Shown in pieces: positions 1 through 8,060 of a stretch of 64,000 nucleotides of DNA. This DNA is from Aphodosoma sp045126975. GTDB taxonomy: Bacteria > Bacteroidota > Bacteroidia > Bacteroidales > Paludibacteraceae. Position numbers and translations under genes: made by a program. The stretch spans positions 1 through 64,000 of the forward strand of contig JBGVPL010000039.1 of the NCBI GenBank assembly GCA_045126975.1, in the 5' to 3' direction. Positions within the stretch are counted from its first letter, which is position 1. Every line of letters starts with the position of its first letter. Under the pieces are notes generated by a model. It worked only from the letters and a program-made list of their open reading frames with translations. It was not told the origin of the DNA and searched no databases.

Positions 1-174
1 ATTTCACTATTTTAATCTCCCACAAATAACACAAATTTTACAAATTCTATCTGGATTTATTTTTTAGACAGAATGACATAAAAACATATTATTCCTTTTC
101 ATAATGGTCTTGTTTTTACTCCATAAAAACTTCAACTTAAAAGACATATTTTACCATTCGGTACTTGTTTTTCT

Positions 175-234
175 CCCACAAATGGCACAAACCACAAATA
201 TAATTGATTTGTGATTATTCGTGAGATTTGTGGG
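175..234. repeat. Palindromic CACAAAT-type junction repeat
   Basis: The outer arms CCCACAAAT (175-183) and ATTTGTGGG (226-234) are perfect complements. The inside is built from further CACAAAT/ATTTGTG-like units, so the element can fold as a long hairpin. It lies just past the stop codon of the minus-strand TPR gene. It may help end that transcript, although no clear T-run follows. The rest of 1-261 holds no gene that I can support, only similar AT-rich text. Confidence 0.55.
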
Positions 235-261
235 CGAAAATATATGTGAGAGAAAAAAAAC

Positions 262-1749
262 TCACTCCTCGGCAACAAAAATATACCTTCTAACAATCTT
301 CTCCAACGGCTTATGCCATGATTCCACCAGCTTAGGGTCAATTCCCAATATCCGCTGAATCACAGATTTACGCTGATAATAATATTTTTGAGTAACACTC
401 ATCAACTCACAAATCGTATTTCTCGAACAATCCATAAAAGTCAACCAAATTATAGTCAAATCAGTCTTTGTCAATTCAGGATATGCCTTGTGCAACTCAA
501 CCAAATTCGCCTGCGCATCAGCCAACATCGTATCCCAATTCGCAGTATATCCCTTTTTATACTCCTCAAACAAAACCATAAATCTCTCTTTGCGTTTTTT
601 CACATCTCGCTCCAAGTCACTAACCTCTTGTTCCAAACTGCTCACCTCCTGCACCAATTCTCCCACATTTTGTTCCAGCCCACTCACTTCCTGTTCCAAT
701 TCATTCACATTTATTTTTAGTTTGTGAGCATTCTTTCTGTGTCTCTCCTTTATTGTGTATGTTACCACCAGCACCACAATCACCACAAGCAGAAGCACAT
801 TATATATTCCTCTCATTCTCAACTTCTCTTTCTTATTTTCCAACTCCTCATTCAGCAAGTCATACTCTGCATTTATAGCACCAAGGCGTTGACTAAACAT
901 AAATAAAAATTCCTCTCGTTGTTGATAATACGCCTTTTCCCAACTCTCACTTGCTTCTTTATATTTTCCCAACAAAGACAATCTACGAGAATCATAAAAA
1001 CTAGCATCAGCCTTAAAACGTCTATGATTCTCTACTTTTTTTATATAAGCCAATGCACTATCAGGCTCTCCTTTTCTCAAATAAGCCTCTGCCAATATAC
1101 AAGCATTTCCAGCATAAGGCATAGCCTCATAATGAGGTTTAGCGTATGCGATCACTGTGTCAGGATGCAATTCATCAATATGCCACCAAGCATATTTACA
1201 TTTTGCCAACAGATCTCCCCAATCATCAAAATATTCAATACTCTTTTCTAAATAGTATCGAGCAGAATCACCTTTTGTCAATAGGCTCAAATCCATATAC
1301 GAATAAGGTAATCTGCGCAAATTATTATACTCCAAATCTTTTTCCAAAGCCTTTTTTGCATAATTCAAAGCAAGAATAGTATCTGTAGTCATAGTATTAT
1401 GAACAATCATAGAATATACAAACGATGCCGTTGAATCACAATGAGACAAATTTGCTTCCGCTCTTTTTAGATGTATCATTGATCTATCATAATCTCCACC
1501 TGCTCGCAACTTATAACCAATAAAAGCATCACACAAACAGACCTTTCCCTTTTCCCCCTTCCTTTCGTATATTTCTATACACCTTTCTAATGCTTCTATG
1601 TCGATACCGTCACCGCTCTGATTTCTGGCAGATATCATCGCCTCTATTAAGGTATAATCATCATTTAAATTTAATTCCTTTTTTCTACCACACGCCCCCA
1701 AAAGAACCAATATTACGATTGCTACTATCACAAAAAAAATTCTTTTCAT
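262..1749 (-). CDS. TPR lipoprotein with membrane segment, coiled coil and C-terminal regulator-like domain
   Basis: 495 residues. The N-terminus is a lipoprotein signal (hydrophobic run ending in LLGAC). Residues about 30-310 are helical and look like degenerate TPR repeats. A transmembrane segment follows near residues 320-340 (LLLVVIVVLVVTY). Next comes a coiled coil whose heptads are nearly identical (units such as LEQEVSG, LEQNVGE, LEQEVSD). The last 100 residues (ELTKTDLTIIWLTFMDCS onward) resemble the helical C-terminus of Bacteroidetes TPR proteins often annotated as transcriptional regulators. Function is not known. I infer a membrane-bound sensor or regulator with a cytosolic C-terminus. 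It is transcribed divergently from 2011, and the shared gap holds a palindromic site. Confidence 0.75.
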   Translation of the reverse strand: MKRIFFVIVAIVILVLLGACGRKKELNLNDDYTLIEAMISARNQSGDGIDIEALERCIEIYERKGEKGKVCLCDAFIGYKLRAGGDYDRSMIHLKRAEANLSHCDSTASFVYSMIVHNTMTTDTILALNYAKKALEKDLEYNNLRRLPYSYMDLSLLTKGDSARYYLEKSIEYFDDWGDLLAKCKYAWWHIDELHPDTVIAYAKPHYEAMPYAGNACILAEAYLRKGEPDSALAYIKKVENHRRFKADASFYDSRRLSLLGKYKEASESWEKAYYQQREEFLFMFSQRLGAINAEYDLLNEELENKKEKLRMRGIYNVLLLVVIVVLVVTYTIKERHRKNAHKLKINVNELEQEVSGLEQNVGELVQEVSSLEQEVSDLERDVKKRKERFMVLFEEYKKGYTANWDTMLADAQANLVELHKAYPELTKTDLTIIWLTFMDCSRNTICELMSVTQKYYYQRKSVIQRILGIDPKLVESWHKPLEKIVRRYIFVAEE

Positions 1750-1831
1750 ACTTTTTCAGTTTTTATAGATATTCTCAATTATTGCACTACAAATTTAGCT
1801 AAAAAAACAGCATTTTTTATGAGACTCAAAA

Positions 1832-1847
1832 TTTCGAATATTCGAAA
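1832..1847. promoter_or_regulatory. 16-bp perfect palindrome, possible operator
   Basis: TTTCGAATATTCGAAA is a perfect palindrome in the divergent gap between 1749 and 2011. A related half site (TTTTCGAATATC) recurs at about 1923-1934, just upstream of the rightward promoter. Two related sites in a divergent control region suggest a binding site for a dimeric regulator. No regulator can be assigned from sequence. Confidence 0.4.
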
Positions 1848-1940
1848 AAAGCTTACCCCCCCCATTAATATTTTGACAATCAATAATTTATATACTACTT
1901 TCAAACTATTTCACAAACCCAGTTTTCGAATATCAAAAAT

Positions 1941-1971
1941 TTTGAAGTTGACTGCAAAGATAGTAATTTTG
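1941..1971 (+). promoter_or_regulatory. Bacteroidetes-type promoter for 2011/2211 genes
   Basis: TTTG at 1941-1944, a 19-nt spacer, then TAATTTTG at 1964-1971. This matches the -33 TTTG / -7 TAnnTTTG form. Transcription would start near 1978 and read into the 34-codon frame at 2011 and the secreted protein at 2211. Confidence 0.55.
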
Positions 1972-2010
1972 CATCAAAATCCTAATTATTCACACTAAAA
2001 ATTTTCAATT

Positions 2011-2115
2011 ATGAAGAAAAAAATTTTTTCAGTAGTAGCAACATTATTGCTCTCTTGTTATTTTGCATTTGCTCAAAATGGAGGAATCCCAGTCGAACTC
2101 AAACCATTGTATTAG
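2011..2115 (+). pseudogene. Signal peptide plus short tail, probable truncated secreted protein
   Basis: A 34-residue frame: a clean signal peptide (MKKKIFSVVATLLLSCYFAFA) would be cut after AFA, leaving only about 13 residues (QNGGIPVELKPLY) before TAG. A mature product this short suggests a gene interrupted soon after its signal sequence. A genuine secreted micropeptide is the alternative. It sits directly behind a good promoter and 95 nt upstream of another secreted-protein gene. No family could be assigned. Confidence 0.35.
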
Positions 2116-2210
2116 TTATTTGTTTCAAAAAAAAAATTAAATTATGTATGCGTATTAAAAAAAATATATTACTTTTGCATATAAATTTCAGTAAATTAAA
2201 GGAGGTATTT

Positions 2211-3071
2211 ATGAAACGAATCTTATTTTTCATTTGTTGCTTAACTATAAGCACGATGATGTTTGCACAAAGTGAAATATCTGAATTATTTCCTACTTTA
2301 GCAGGATTAGAAAGAACTAGTTTTCATTATTATCCTGATGATTGCAAAGGCAACTTTTCCACTCTAACCGCTCCGACTAAAGTTGACACGGTTATAAATG
2401 ACAAAAACTATCTTCTATTTGATGATTTCTTACTATGCGAAGAAGATAATAAAGTGTTTATTTATAGCTTTGTATATAACAAAGACTTTGTTTTATACGA
2501 TTACACTTTAGAGGTTGGCGATTCGCTACAATACCTTTCTATAGATGAATGTTATATTTCAAAAAGCCATTATACCCCAGTTGCAGATTATTTGGGATAT
2601 GCTTCTATAGATGAAAATGGAGATTGCTTTGTTGAAAATAAAATACCTATGACGAAAATAGGTGTAAAAGAAGTGTCAACAGTCACTTTATTAGACGGAA
2701 AAGAGTATAAAAAATGGGGATTTAATAATGGTTTTGAATATATTGAAGGCATTGGTTGTGTTTCTTCAGGAAATTATTTCGATTTAATAATACCATTAGC
2801 AGTGCCTACATGTCGCTTTGAAAATAACTTAGTTTGTATAAGCAAAAATGGGCAACTTCTTTATTCAGAAGAAAAAGAAAAACAAAAACGCTTTGGGGTT
2901 GCATGTAAATGCCTTTCTGCTGGCGCAGAAAACCCTGAAACTAATATCGAAGTAATCACTGCCCCAACGCAAACTATTCAAAAAATTATTCATAATGGTC
3001 AACTTTATATTATCAGAGATGGAAAGACGTATAATGTGATGGGCGTAGAGGTTGAGAATGTGGATTTTTGA
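2211..3071 (+). CDS. Secreted protein of unknown function
   Basis: 286 residues from the ATG at 2211, chosen because a strong GGAGG-type site lies just upstream and a signal peptide follows at once (MKRILFFICC ... MMFAQ). A longer reading from 2055 would place sequence before the signal peptide and is unlikely. The mature part has no family I recognise. The C-terminus (YIIRDGKTYNVMGVEVENV) resembles the short conserved tail of many Bacteroidetes exported proteins (G-K-x-Y-x-x-x-G), which suggests surface or outer-membrane sorting. Function unknown. Confidence 0.6.
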   Translation: MKRILFFICCLTISTMMFAQSEISELFPTLAGLERTSFHYYPDDCKGNFSTLTAPTKVDTVINDKNYLLFDDFLLCEEDNKVFIYSFVYNKDFVLYDYTLEVGDSLQYLSIDECYISKSHYTPVADYLGYASIDENGDCFVENKIPMTKIGVKEVSTVTLLDGKEYKKWGFNNGFEYIEGIGCVSSGNYFDLIIPLAVPTCRFENNLVCISKNGQLLYSEEKEKQKRFGVACKCLSAGAENPETNIEVITAPTQTIQKIIHNGQLYIIRDGKTYNVMGVEVENVDF

Positions 3072-3296
3072 TAAATAGAGGAATTAAAGAATTAGCAGAC
3101 ACCCGTTTTTGGGAGGGCACTGAAAAAGTCCTACTTTAAAAGATTTTTATAAAAAAAAGAAGGGATTGTAACGATTTTACATAGCAGTCCCTTTTTCCTT
3201 TTTATATAGTGAAAATTTACATATATGTGCCACTAAACCTTTATATGGGTCATATTTCTATCTTTTTTACGAGAAAAATTGTTGTTTATGGTTGTT

Positions 3297-4502
3297 TTAC
3301 TTCGTTGTTATTAATTTGATAATACGTTTTATATTAGCAGCAAACATAGTGATGGCTCCTTGCATTTGCATGGCTTCTATTCCATATGATTCTGCTCGAT
3401 CATATCCTAACACATTTTTTAATTCAGCATTTTTAGCCTCTATCTTATATCGTTCGTTACGATAGATTTCTTTAAACTCATCAGTTTCTTGGAAGGCTAA
3501 TTGTTCTTTTTGTGTATCTGTTTTAATAGTTATACTATAAGTTTTACTCTTAGCTCCTTCTTTATAACAACCATTTCGCAATGCGCAAGTTTTACATTTC
3601 TCTATATCAAAATAATAAGTCAAAGTTTGATTTTTTTGTTGATTCTTCTTCCCTTGTTTAGCTTTGCGTATAGCAATATGTCCGGCAGGACAAACATACA
3701 TTCCTGCATCTTTGTTGTACTCCCATTGTTCTGATTCTGATTTAAATCCTTGACTAATTGAAGGATTTACTTTTGCTACGATTCTATATTCTTTTTCTTT
3801 TGCTTTCTTTAGATTACTATCTCCAGAGTAGGCTGTATCCCCGATTACGTTTTTTACCTCTATACCATTCTGACGAGACTTCTCTACTAATTCTGGTAAC
3901 TGAGGTCCATCGCCTCTATCACCAGATGTAATAGTTGCAGCGGTAATAATACGCTCTGGTGTCATTGCTATATGAGACTTATAGCCAAAAAAATGGTCAT
4001 CTCGCGTTTTATGACCCATACGAGCATCCTTATCTTTTGATGTAGTATAATGATCTTGAATATCTTCTAATGTTTCTTTTAACAAGTTAAGACGTTCTTG
4101 CACTTTAGGAATATTGATTAGAATTTTGTCTTCAGAAACTTTATCTACCAAACTTTGAGTGTATGCTAATTCATGCTCTAAATTATCATCTGTATTTTTT
4201 GCGGGAAGAATTTCTTTGATTCCATCTTGAGTTTCGTATAGTACCTTACGTAATTGTTTAGAGCGTAATTTGAGAGCCTGGATTGGAGAATAAGGATTAG
4301 AACGAGAACCTGAATGAGTTGCATCTACTATGATACTATTTGACTTGATGATTCCTTTGGCAATAGCTATTTCAACTGTTTTTCCTATTAACATATCCAA
4401 CAACTCTAAATCCTTTAGACGAAGTTTACGAAACTTGGTCAGAGTGCTAGAATCAATTACATCTTCTTCAGGAATCATACCTAAAAAGTATTTGTAAGAC
4501 AT
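3297..4502 (-). CDS. IS1182-family transposase, main part (second frame)
   Basis: 401 residues counted from the first ATG in this frame, but the frame is open further upstream to at least 4604 and continues the protein begun at 4759. It carries IS1182-type motifs: SLTKF-like STLTKFRKLRLKDLELLD, IIVDATHSGS (first acidic residue), FFGYKSHIAM, VIGDTAYSG (second acidic residue), a CAGH-type cysteine region, and YRNERYKIEAKNAELK (final acidic residue region). DDE chemistry would move the element. An AAAAAG run at the junction with the first frame could allow a -1 shift giving one protein of about 487 residues. Otherwise the gene is broken by a 1-nt indel. Confidence 0.85.
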   Translation of the reverse strand: MSYKYFLGMIPEEDVIDSSTLTKFRKLRLKDLELLDMLIGKTVEIAIAKGIIKSNSIIVDATHSGSRSNPYSPIQALKLRSKQLRKVLYETQDGIKEILPAKNTDDNLEHELAYTQSLVDKVSEDKILINIPKVQERLNLLKETLEDIQDHYTTSKDKDARMGHKTRDDHFFGYKSHIAMTPERIITAATITSGDRGDGPQLPELVEKSRQNGIEVKNVIGDTAYSGDSNLKKAKEKEYRIVAKVNPSISQGFKSESEQWEYNKDAGMYVCPAGHIAIRKAKQGKKNQQKNQTLTYYFDIEKCKTCALRNGCYKEGAKSKTYSITIKTDTQKEQLAFQETDEFKEIYRNERYKIEAKNAELKNVLGYDRAESYGIEAMQMQGAITMFAANIKRIIKLITTK

Positions 4503-4528
4503 ATCGTATCTTGAATGTTGTACAACAT

Positions 4529-4759
4529 CTACATCTGATAAATCATAGATAACTTTAAGAAGTAAATATTTAAAAAGACGTATTGGACATTCTGCACGAC
4601 GACCTTTTTGTCCTTGGCATATTTAGAAACCAACTCTTCATAGACAAAAGAGAAATCAATCAAATCGTTAATTTGACGAAGCAAATGATCTTTCGGAACT
4701 ACAATATCATATAACCCCGAATAATTACTGAATGGAAGACTATGTTGGAAAGTAAGCAT
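4529..4759 (-). CDS. IS1182-family transposase, N-terminal part (first frame)
   Basis: 76 residues. The first 52 are the normal transposase start (IVVPKDHLLRQINDLIDFSF is the typical opening). After GAC AAA AAG (4612-4604) the frame leaves the family sequence. In the -1 frame the next residues are GRRAECPIRLFKYLLLKVIY, as in intact family members. The true product is therefore a fusion with the frame ending at 3297, or the element is inactive. Confidence 0.7.
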   Translation of the reverse strand: MLTFQHSLPFSNYSGLYDIVVPKDHLLRQINDLIDFSFVYEELVSKYAKDKKVVVQNVQYVFLNIYFLKLSMIYQM

Positions 4760-4789
4760 AACTTGTTTGAATTATGCTATAAAGATACA

Positions 4790-4841
4790 AAAAAAGTCGC
4801 ACATTTGCAAGTTTTTAGCTTACTAAATGTGCGACTTTTTT
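4790..4841. terminator. Strong hairpin inside the IS, upstream of its transposase
   Basis: Arms AAAAAAGTCGCACATTT (4790-4806) and AAATGTGCGACTTTTTT (4825-4841) are complementary and end in a T-run on either strand. The element lies between the RNase G gene and the transposase start, both read leftward. It would therefore stop read-through into the transposase, a common way for an IS to limit its own expression. Confidence 0.65.
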
Positions 4842-4894
4842 ATTTAGTCTAGACGAGAGACTTTTTCAGTGCCCTCTCTGTTGATTCCGTTTTT

Positions 4895-6463
4895 TTATTC
4901 TTCAAGCATTGCTTGTGTACTATTCAAATCAAGTTCATCGCCATTTTTATCGACAAATCGGTACTGAAGGAAGCCTAAATCTTGTACGGGCAAAATCCTT
5001 ATTCCAAAACCATATTTCATTTTCCAACGTAATAGTTGAGAAGGGAATCCGCTTTTGATATATGCTGCTACGTAAGGGTGCAGATGTATGGTGAAACGAG
5101 AGGTGTTGTAAACCTCTTTTATGAGTTCGAATTTTTCTTCTAATTGGTCTGTGAAAAGGATAGATGGCTTAGCTTTGCCTGTACCAAAACAGGTAGGACA
5201 TGTCTCGGTGGTATCGACTTCGAGAGCTGGACGCACACGCTGACGTGTGATTTGCATAAGTCCAAACTTACTGAGTGGCAATATGTTGTGACGAGCACGA
5301 TCAGCACTCATAAGTTGCTGCATGTATTCATAGAGCTGGTTGCGATTAACACCTTCGTTCATATCAATAAAGTCGATGACAATAATACCGCCCATATCGC
5401 GAAGGCGAAGTTGGCGCGCAATTTCTGCAGCAGCAGCCATGTTGACCTCTAAGGCATTCTCTTCCTGAGTTTGAGAGGCTTTGGTGCGCGTACCGCTATT
5501 AACATCGATAACGTGCATTGCTTCAGCCTTATCCATAATAAGATAGGCTCCACGCTTAAACGAAACGGTGCGACCGAAGAGTGATTTTATCTGTTTTGTG
5601 ATGGCAAAATTGTCGAATATCGGTAGTTCGCCATCGTAGAGTTTCACTATGTTTTTGAGTTCGGGAGCAATCATTTCCACATACGACACTACCTCTTCGT
5701 AGGCAGAGAGCGAATTGACGTGAATTGCCTCAAATTCAGGGGTAAACAAATCGCGCAAGATAGATACGGTGCGACTACTCTCCTCCATCAACAAAGAAAC
5801 ACCTTTGGCACGACGTAGTTCGTTTATGACTTTAGCCCAGCGTTTCTCCATCATTTTTAGCTCGTTATCGAGTTCGGCTACGCGTTTGTCTTCAGCCACA
5901 GTACGAATAATCACGCCGAAAGATGGAGATTTGATGCTTTGCACCAATTTACGAAGGCGTACACGCTCTTCGTTGGATTTAATCTTTTGAGATACAGAGA
6001 CTTTATCGCCCAATGGCAACAGCACCATATTGCGCCCTGCGATACTGATTTCGCCTGTGAGGCGTGGACCTTTGGTATTAATTGGCTCTTTAACTATCTG
6101 AACCATTATGAATTGACCTTGTTGGAGGACGTCTTTGATTTGACCGTCTTTAGGCAAATCAGGCATACGTTTCACCTTTGGGTCGTGCTTGCGGTCGTCG
6201 AGGACTTGGCGCACGTAGTTATTGAAGGTGAGGAATTGCTGTCCGAGGTCGTGATAATGGATAAAAGCCTCTTTTTCAGAACCTATATCGATAAATGCAG
6301 CATTGAGTCCTGGCATGAGTTTCTTAACTCGACCAAGATAGATATTGCCCACTACGAAAGAGTGTTGCAGTGTATCTTTGTTGAGTTCAACCAAACTTTT
6401 GTCCTCAAGGAGAGCAATGGCGATTTGGTCGTTCTGCGCATTTATTACTAATTCTTTTTGCAT
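4895..6463 (-). CDS. rng: Ribonuclease G/E family endoribonuclease
   Basis: 522 residues from the ATG at 6463 (MQKELVINAQND). Upstream in-frame ATGs fall in repeat DNA and are rejected. The enzyme is a Mg-dependent endoribonuclease of RNA processing and decay. Domains in order: S1-like RNA-binding domain (VGNIYLGRVKKLMPGLNAAF), RNase H-like/5'-sensor part, catalytic region with IDVNSGTRTK and GGIIVIDFIDM (metal-binding Asp residues), and the Zn-link CPTCFGTG. Length fits the short RNase G form without a degradosome scaffold tail. The preceding leader holds heptamer repeats and a strong hairpin at 6597-6652. Confidence 0.93.
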   Translation of the reverse strand: MQKELVINAQNDQIAIALLEDKSLVELNKDTLQHSFVVGNIYLGRVKKLMPGLNAAFIDIGSEKEAFIHYHDLGQQFLTFNNYVRQVLDDRKHDPKVKRMPDLPKDGQIKDVLQQGQFIMVQIVKEPINTKGPRLTGEISIAGRNMVLLPLGDKVSVSQKIKSNEERVRLRKLVQSIKSPSFGVIIRTVAEDKRVAELDNELKMMEKRWAKVINELRRAKGVSLLMEESSRTVSILRDLFTPEFEAIHVNSLSAYEEVVSYVEMIAPELKNIVKLYDGELPIFDNFAITKQIKSLFGRTVSFKRGAYLIMDKAEAMHVIDVNSGTRTKASQTQEENALEVNMAAAAEIARQLRLRDMGGIIVIDFIDMNEGVNRNQLYEYMQQLMSADRARHNILPLSKFGLMQITRQRVRPALEVDTTETCPTCFGTGKAKPSILFTDQLEEKFELIKEVYNTSRFTIHLHPYVAAYIKSGFPSQLLRWKMKYGFGIRILPVQDLGFLQYRFVDKNGDELDLNSTQAMLEE

Positions 6464-6590
6464 TATTTTTTTTAGTAGCGAGTAACGAGTAGCGAGTAAC
6501 GAGATTTTAATACTCGGCTTTCGCCTCGTTATTTTTTTTAGTAGCGAGTAGCGAGACACGAGATGCGAGACTTACTCGCTGCGCTCGTTT
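6464..6590 (-). repeat. Heptamer-rich 5' leader of rng
   Basis: On the gene strand this leader reads as 7-nt units such as TACTCGC, TACTCGT and GTTACTC, in two blocks each closed by GCTACTAAAAAAAATAA, the second directly before the ATG. An inverted GAGCGCAGCGAG element heads it. The same motif family precedes pheS, alr, the flavodiiron gene, the 45916 gene, rsmD and the acetyl-CoA synthetase gene. Confidence 0.7.
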
Positions 6591-6596
6591 ATAAAA

Positions 6597-6652
6597 AAAA
6601 ACAAATTTAAAGCACCGGCATTGGAGTGCCAAGTTTCTCTAAATTTGTTTTT
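6597..6652. terminator. Two-part hairpin between COX24-like gene and rng
   Basis: Arms AAAAACAAATTTA (6597-6609) and TAAATTTGTTTTT (6640-6652) enclose a smaller GGCA/TGCC stem. A T-run ends it on the minus strand, so it probably terminates the HU/COX24-like transcripts before rng. It could also act as an attenuator for rng. Confidence 0.55.
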
Positions 6653-6678
6653 ATGATTCATAAGACTAACCGTAAAGA

Positions 6679-6771
6679 TTATTTTTTCTTTTTATGACGG
6701 TCTTTTCTTAGTCTTTTTTTACGCTTGTGCGTAGACATTTTATGTCTTTTACGTTTTTTTCCGCTTGGCAT
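6679..6771 (-). CDS. AURKAIP1/COX24-domain small basic protein
   Basis: 30 residues beginning MPSGKKRKRHKMSTHKRKK and almost entirely Lys, Arg and His. This matches the very short, highly conserved Bacteroidetes protein of the AURKAIP1/COX24 type. Relatives of that domain are small ribosomal-subunit components, so I infer a ribosome-associated role. It reads in the same direction as the HU gene upstream (65 nt gap) and is followed by a hairpin. The identification rests on near-exact agreement with the family sequence that I remember. Confidence 0.85.
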   Translation of the reverse strand: MPSGKKRKRHKMSTHKRKKRLRKDRHKKKK

Positions 6772-6835
6772 AGCTTATATGTTTTTTAAATGTTAATAAA
6801 AAAATTCCTAATTTAATTATCAGTCAAAAGATTAA

Positions 6836-7108
6836 TTATTTTACTTTAGCAGTAAATTCTTTTGAAGGTTTGAATGCAGGAATATTGTGTGCAGGGATTT
6901 TGATAGTAACGTTTTTAGAAATGTTACGAGCTGTTTTTTCTGCACGTTCTTTAACGATGAAGCTACCGAAGCCTCTCAAATAAACGTTTTCGTTTTTTGC
7001 CAATGAGTCTTTTACACAATCCATGAAAGCCTCAACTGTTTTCAACACATCATCTTTTGCAATACCTGTGTTTTTTGAAATCTCATTTACAATGTCTGCT
7101 TTAGTCAT
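6836..7108 (-). CDS. HU-family DNA-binding protein
   Basis: 90 residues, the normal length for HU/IHF. The fold is clear: helical N-terminal dimerisation part (MTKADIVNEISKNTGI), the GFGSF turn with LRGFGSFIVKERAEKTARN, and the beta-arm with the conserved proline (IKIPAHNIPAFKPSKEF). It bends and compacts DNA as a dimer. HU and IHF subunits cannot be separated safely here, so no symbol is given. A Bacteroidetes-type promoter lies at 7190-7220. Confidence 0.95.
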   Translation of the reverse strand: MTKADIVNEISKNTGIAKDDVLKTVEAFMDCVKDSLAKNENVYLRGFGSFIVKERAEKTARNISKNVTIKIPAHNIPAFKPSKEFTAKVK

Positions 7109-7189
7109 TTTTGTAAAATTTTTAAGTAATACAATTATATTTTTGATTTATATTCGTTTACGATATTTCTTACAACCGCAATCGGAGTG

Positions 7190-7220
7190 CAAAATTACAA
7201 CTTTTTTTTTGATTGACAAA
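7190..7220 (-). promoter_or_regulatory. Promoter of the HU gene
   Basis: On the minus strand: TTTG (complement of 7217-7220), a 19-nt spacer, then TAATTTTG (complement of 7190-7197). It matches the Bacteroidetes promoter form and lies about 80 nt before the HU start. Confidence 0.6.
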
Positions 7221-7328
7221 ACATTAGCAACTATTTTTTTGCTTTTTTTCAAAAAAAACACATCTCGCTATTTTAATCTACACTATATCAAACAATTATC
7301 AATTTAATTTGATTTTTTTGCTCAAAAA

Positions 7329-7360
7329 TTTGGTAATTTGAAAAAAAAGATGTTACTTTG
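7329..7360 (+). promoter_or_regulatory. Promoter of ssb
   Basis: TTTG at 7329-7332, a 20-nt spacer, then TTACTTTG at 7353-7360, one base off TAnnTTTG. It lies 30 nt before the ssb start. Confidence 0.5.
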
Positions 7361-7390
7361 GCAAACTTTTCATTTCTAATTTTATACACT

Positions 7391-7918
7391 ATGTCAGTAA
7401 ACAAAGTAATTTTAATTGGTAACGTAGGAAAAGACCCTGATGTACGTTACTTGGAGAACAATGTAAGAGTAGCTAATTTCCCTTTAGCAACAACCGAACG
7501 TGGTTACACTATGTCAAACGGCACACAAGTGCCTGACCGCACAGAATGGCACACAATCGTAGTATGGCGCGGACTTGCAGAAGTCGCAGAAAAATATGTT
7601 CGCAAGGGCGCACGCGTTTATATCGAAGGCAAAATCAAATCTCGCACATACGAGGACAAAATGGGAAATCGCCGTTACATTACAGAAATTTATGCTGAAG
7701 ATATGCAGATTTTGACTCGTCCTCAAAATCAAGATGGTCAACAACCTGCTCAAAATCAACAACAATATGGAGCAAACCAATACTCTGCTCCTGCGGCACA
7801 AACATTCACACAACCTATAGCTCCTGCACCACAACCAGCGCAACAACCTGCAGCTGAACCTGTTGCTCAACCTTTCATCGGTGCTCCTACAGGAATGGAT
7901 GACGACCTTCCGTTTTAA
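7391..7918 (+). CDS. ssb: Single-stranded DNA-binding protein
   Basis: 175 residues from the ATG at 7391 (MSVNKVILIGNVGKDPDVRY), which is the family's usual start. An upstream in-frame start at 7358 lies over the promoter. It has an N-terminal OB fold (to about residue 108, with TEWHTIVVWRGLAEVAEKYV), a disordered Gln/Pro/Ala-rich linker, and the acidic tail DDDLPF that docks partner proteins of replication and repair. It is followed by a hairpin terminator and then gldE, the usual order in Bacteroidetes. Confidence 0.96.
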   Translation: MSVNKVILIGNVGKDPDVRYLENNVRVANFPLATTERGYTMSNGTQVPDRTEWHTIVVWRGLAEVAEKYVRKGARVYIEGKIKSRTYEDKMGNRRYITEIYAEDMQILTRPQNQDGQQPAQNQQQYGANQYSAPAAQTFTQPIAPAPQPAQQPAAEPVAQPFIGAPTGMDDDLPF

Positions 7919-7932
7919 TTAACACTAATAAT

Positions 7933-7974
7933 AAAAAGTGATTGATTTCATTTTGAGGTCAATCACTTTTTTTT
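7933..7974 (+). terminator. Rho-independent terminator after ssb
   Basis: Stem AAAAAGTGATTGA / TCAATCACTTTTT with a T-run, 15 nt past the ssb stop codon. Confidence 0.7.
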
Positions 7975-7996
7975 GTATAAAGTGGATTGTTTTATT

Positions 7997-8028
7997 TTTG
8001 CTTATGTGATATTTTTTCTGTATATTTG
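7997..8028 (+). promoter_or_regulatory. Promoter of gldE-gldD
   Basis: TTTG at 7997-8000, a 20-nt spacer and TATATTTG at 8021-8028, an exact match to the Bacteroidetes form. Confidence 0.65.
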
Positions 8029-8060
8029 CACATTAATAGGAATACATTTTCCTATGCCTA

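Larger units (their letters stand above)
3113..4876 (-). mobile_element. IS1182-family insertion sequence, both ends present
   Basis: Perfect 18-bp terminal inverted repeats: GAGGGCACTGAAAAAGTC at 3113-3130 and its complement at 4859-4876. Between them lie an IS1182-type DDE transposase in two frames and a strong hairpin near the upstream end. I see no target duplication. The copy sits about 20 bp past the stop codon of the RNase G gene and does not visibly interrupt a gene. The perfect ends suggest recent insertion. Confidence 0.85.

Noticed and set aside
6464..6559. Earlier start for RNase G at 6559
   Set aside because: The added residues come from the repeat leader; homologues begin at the MQKELVI-type start.
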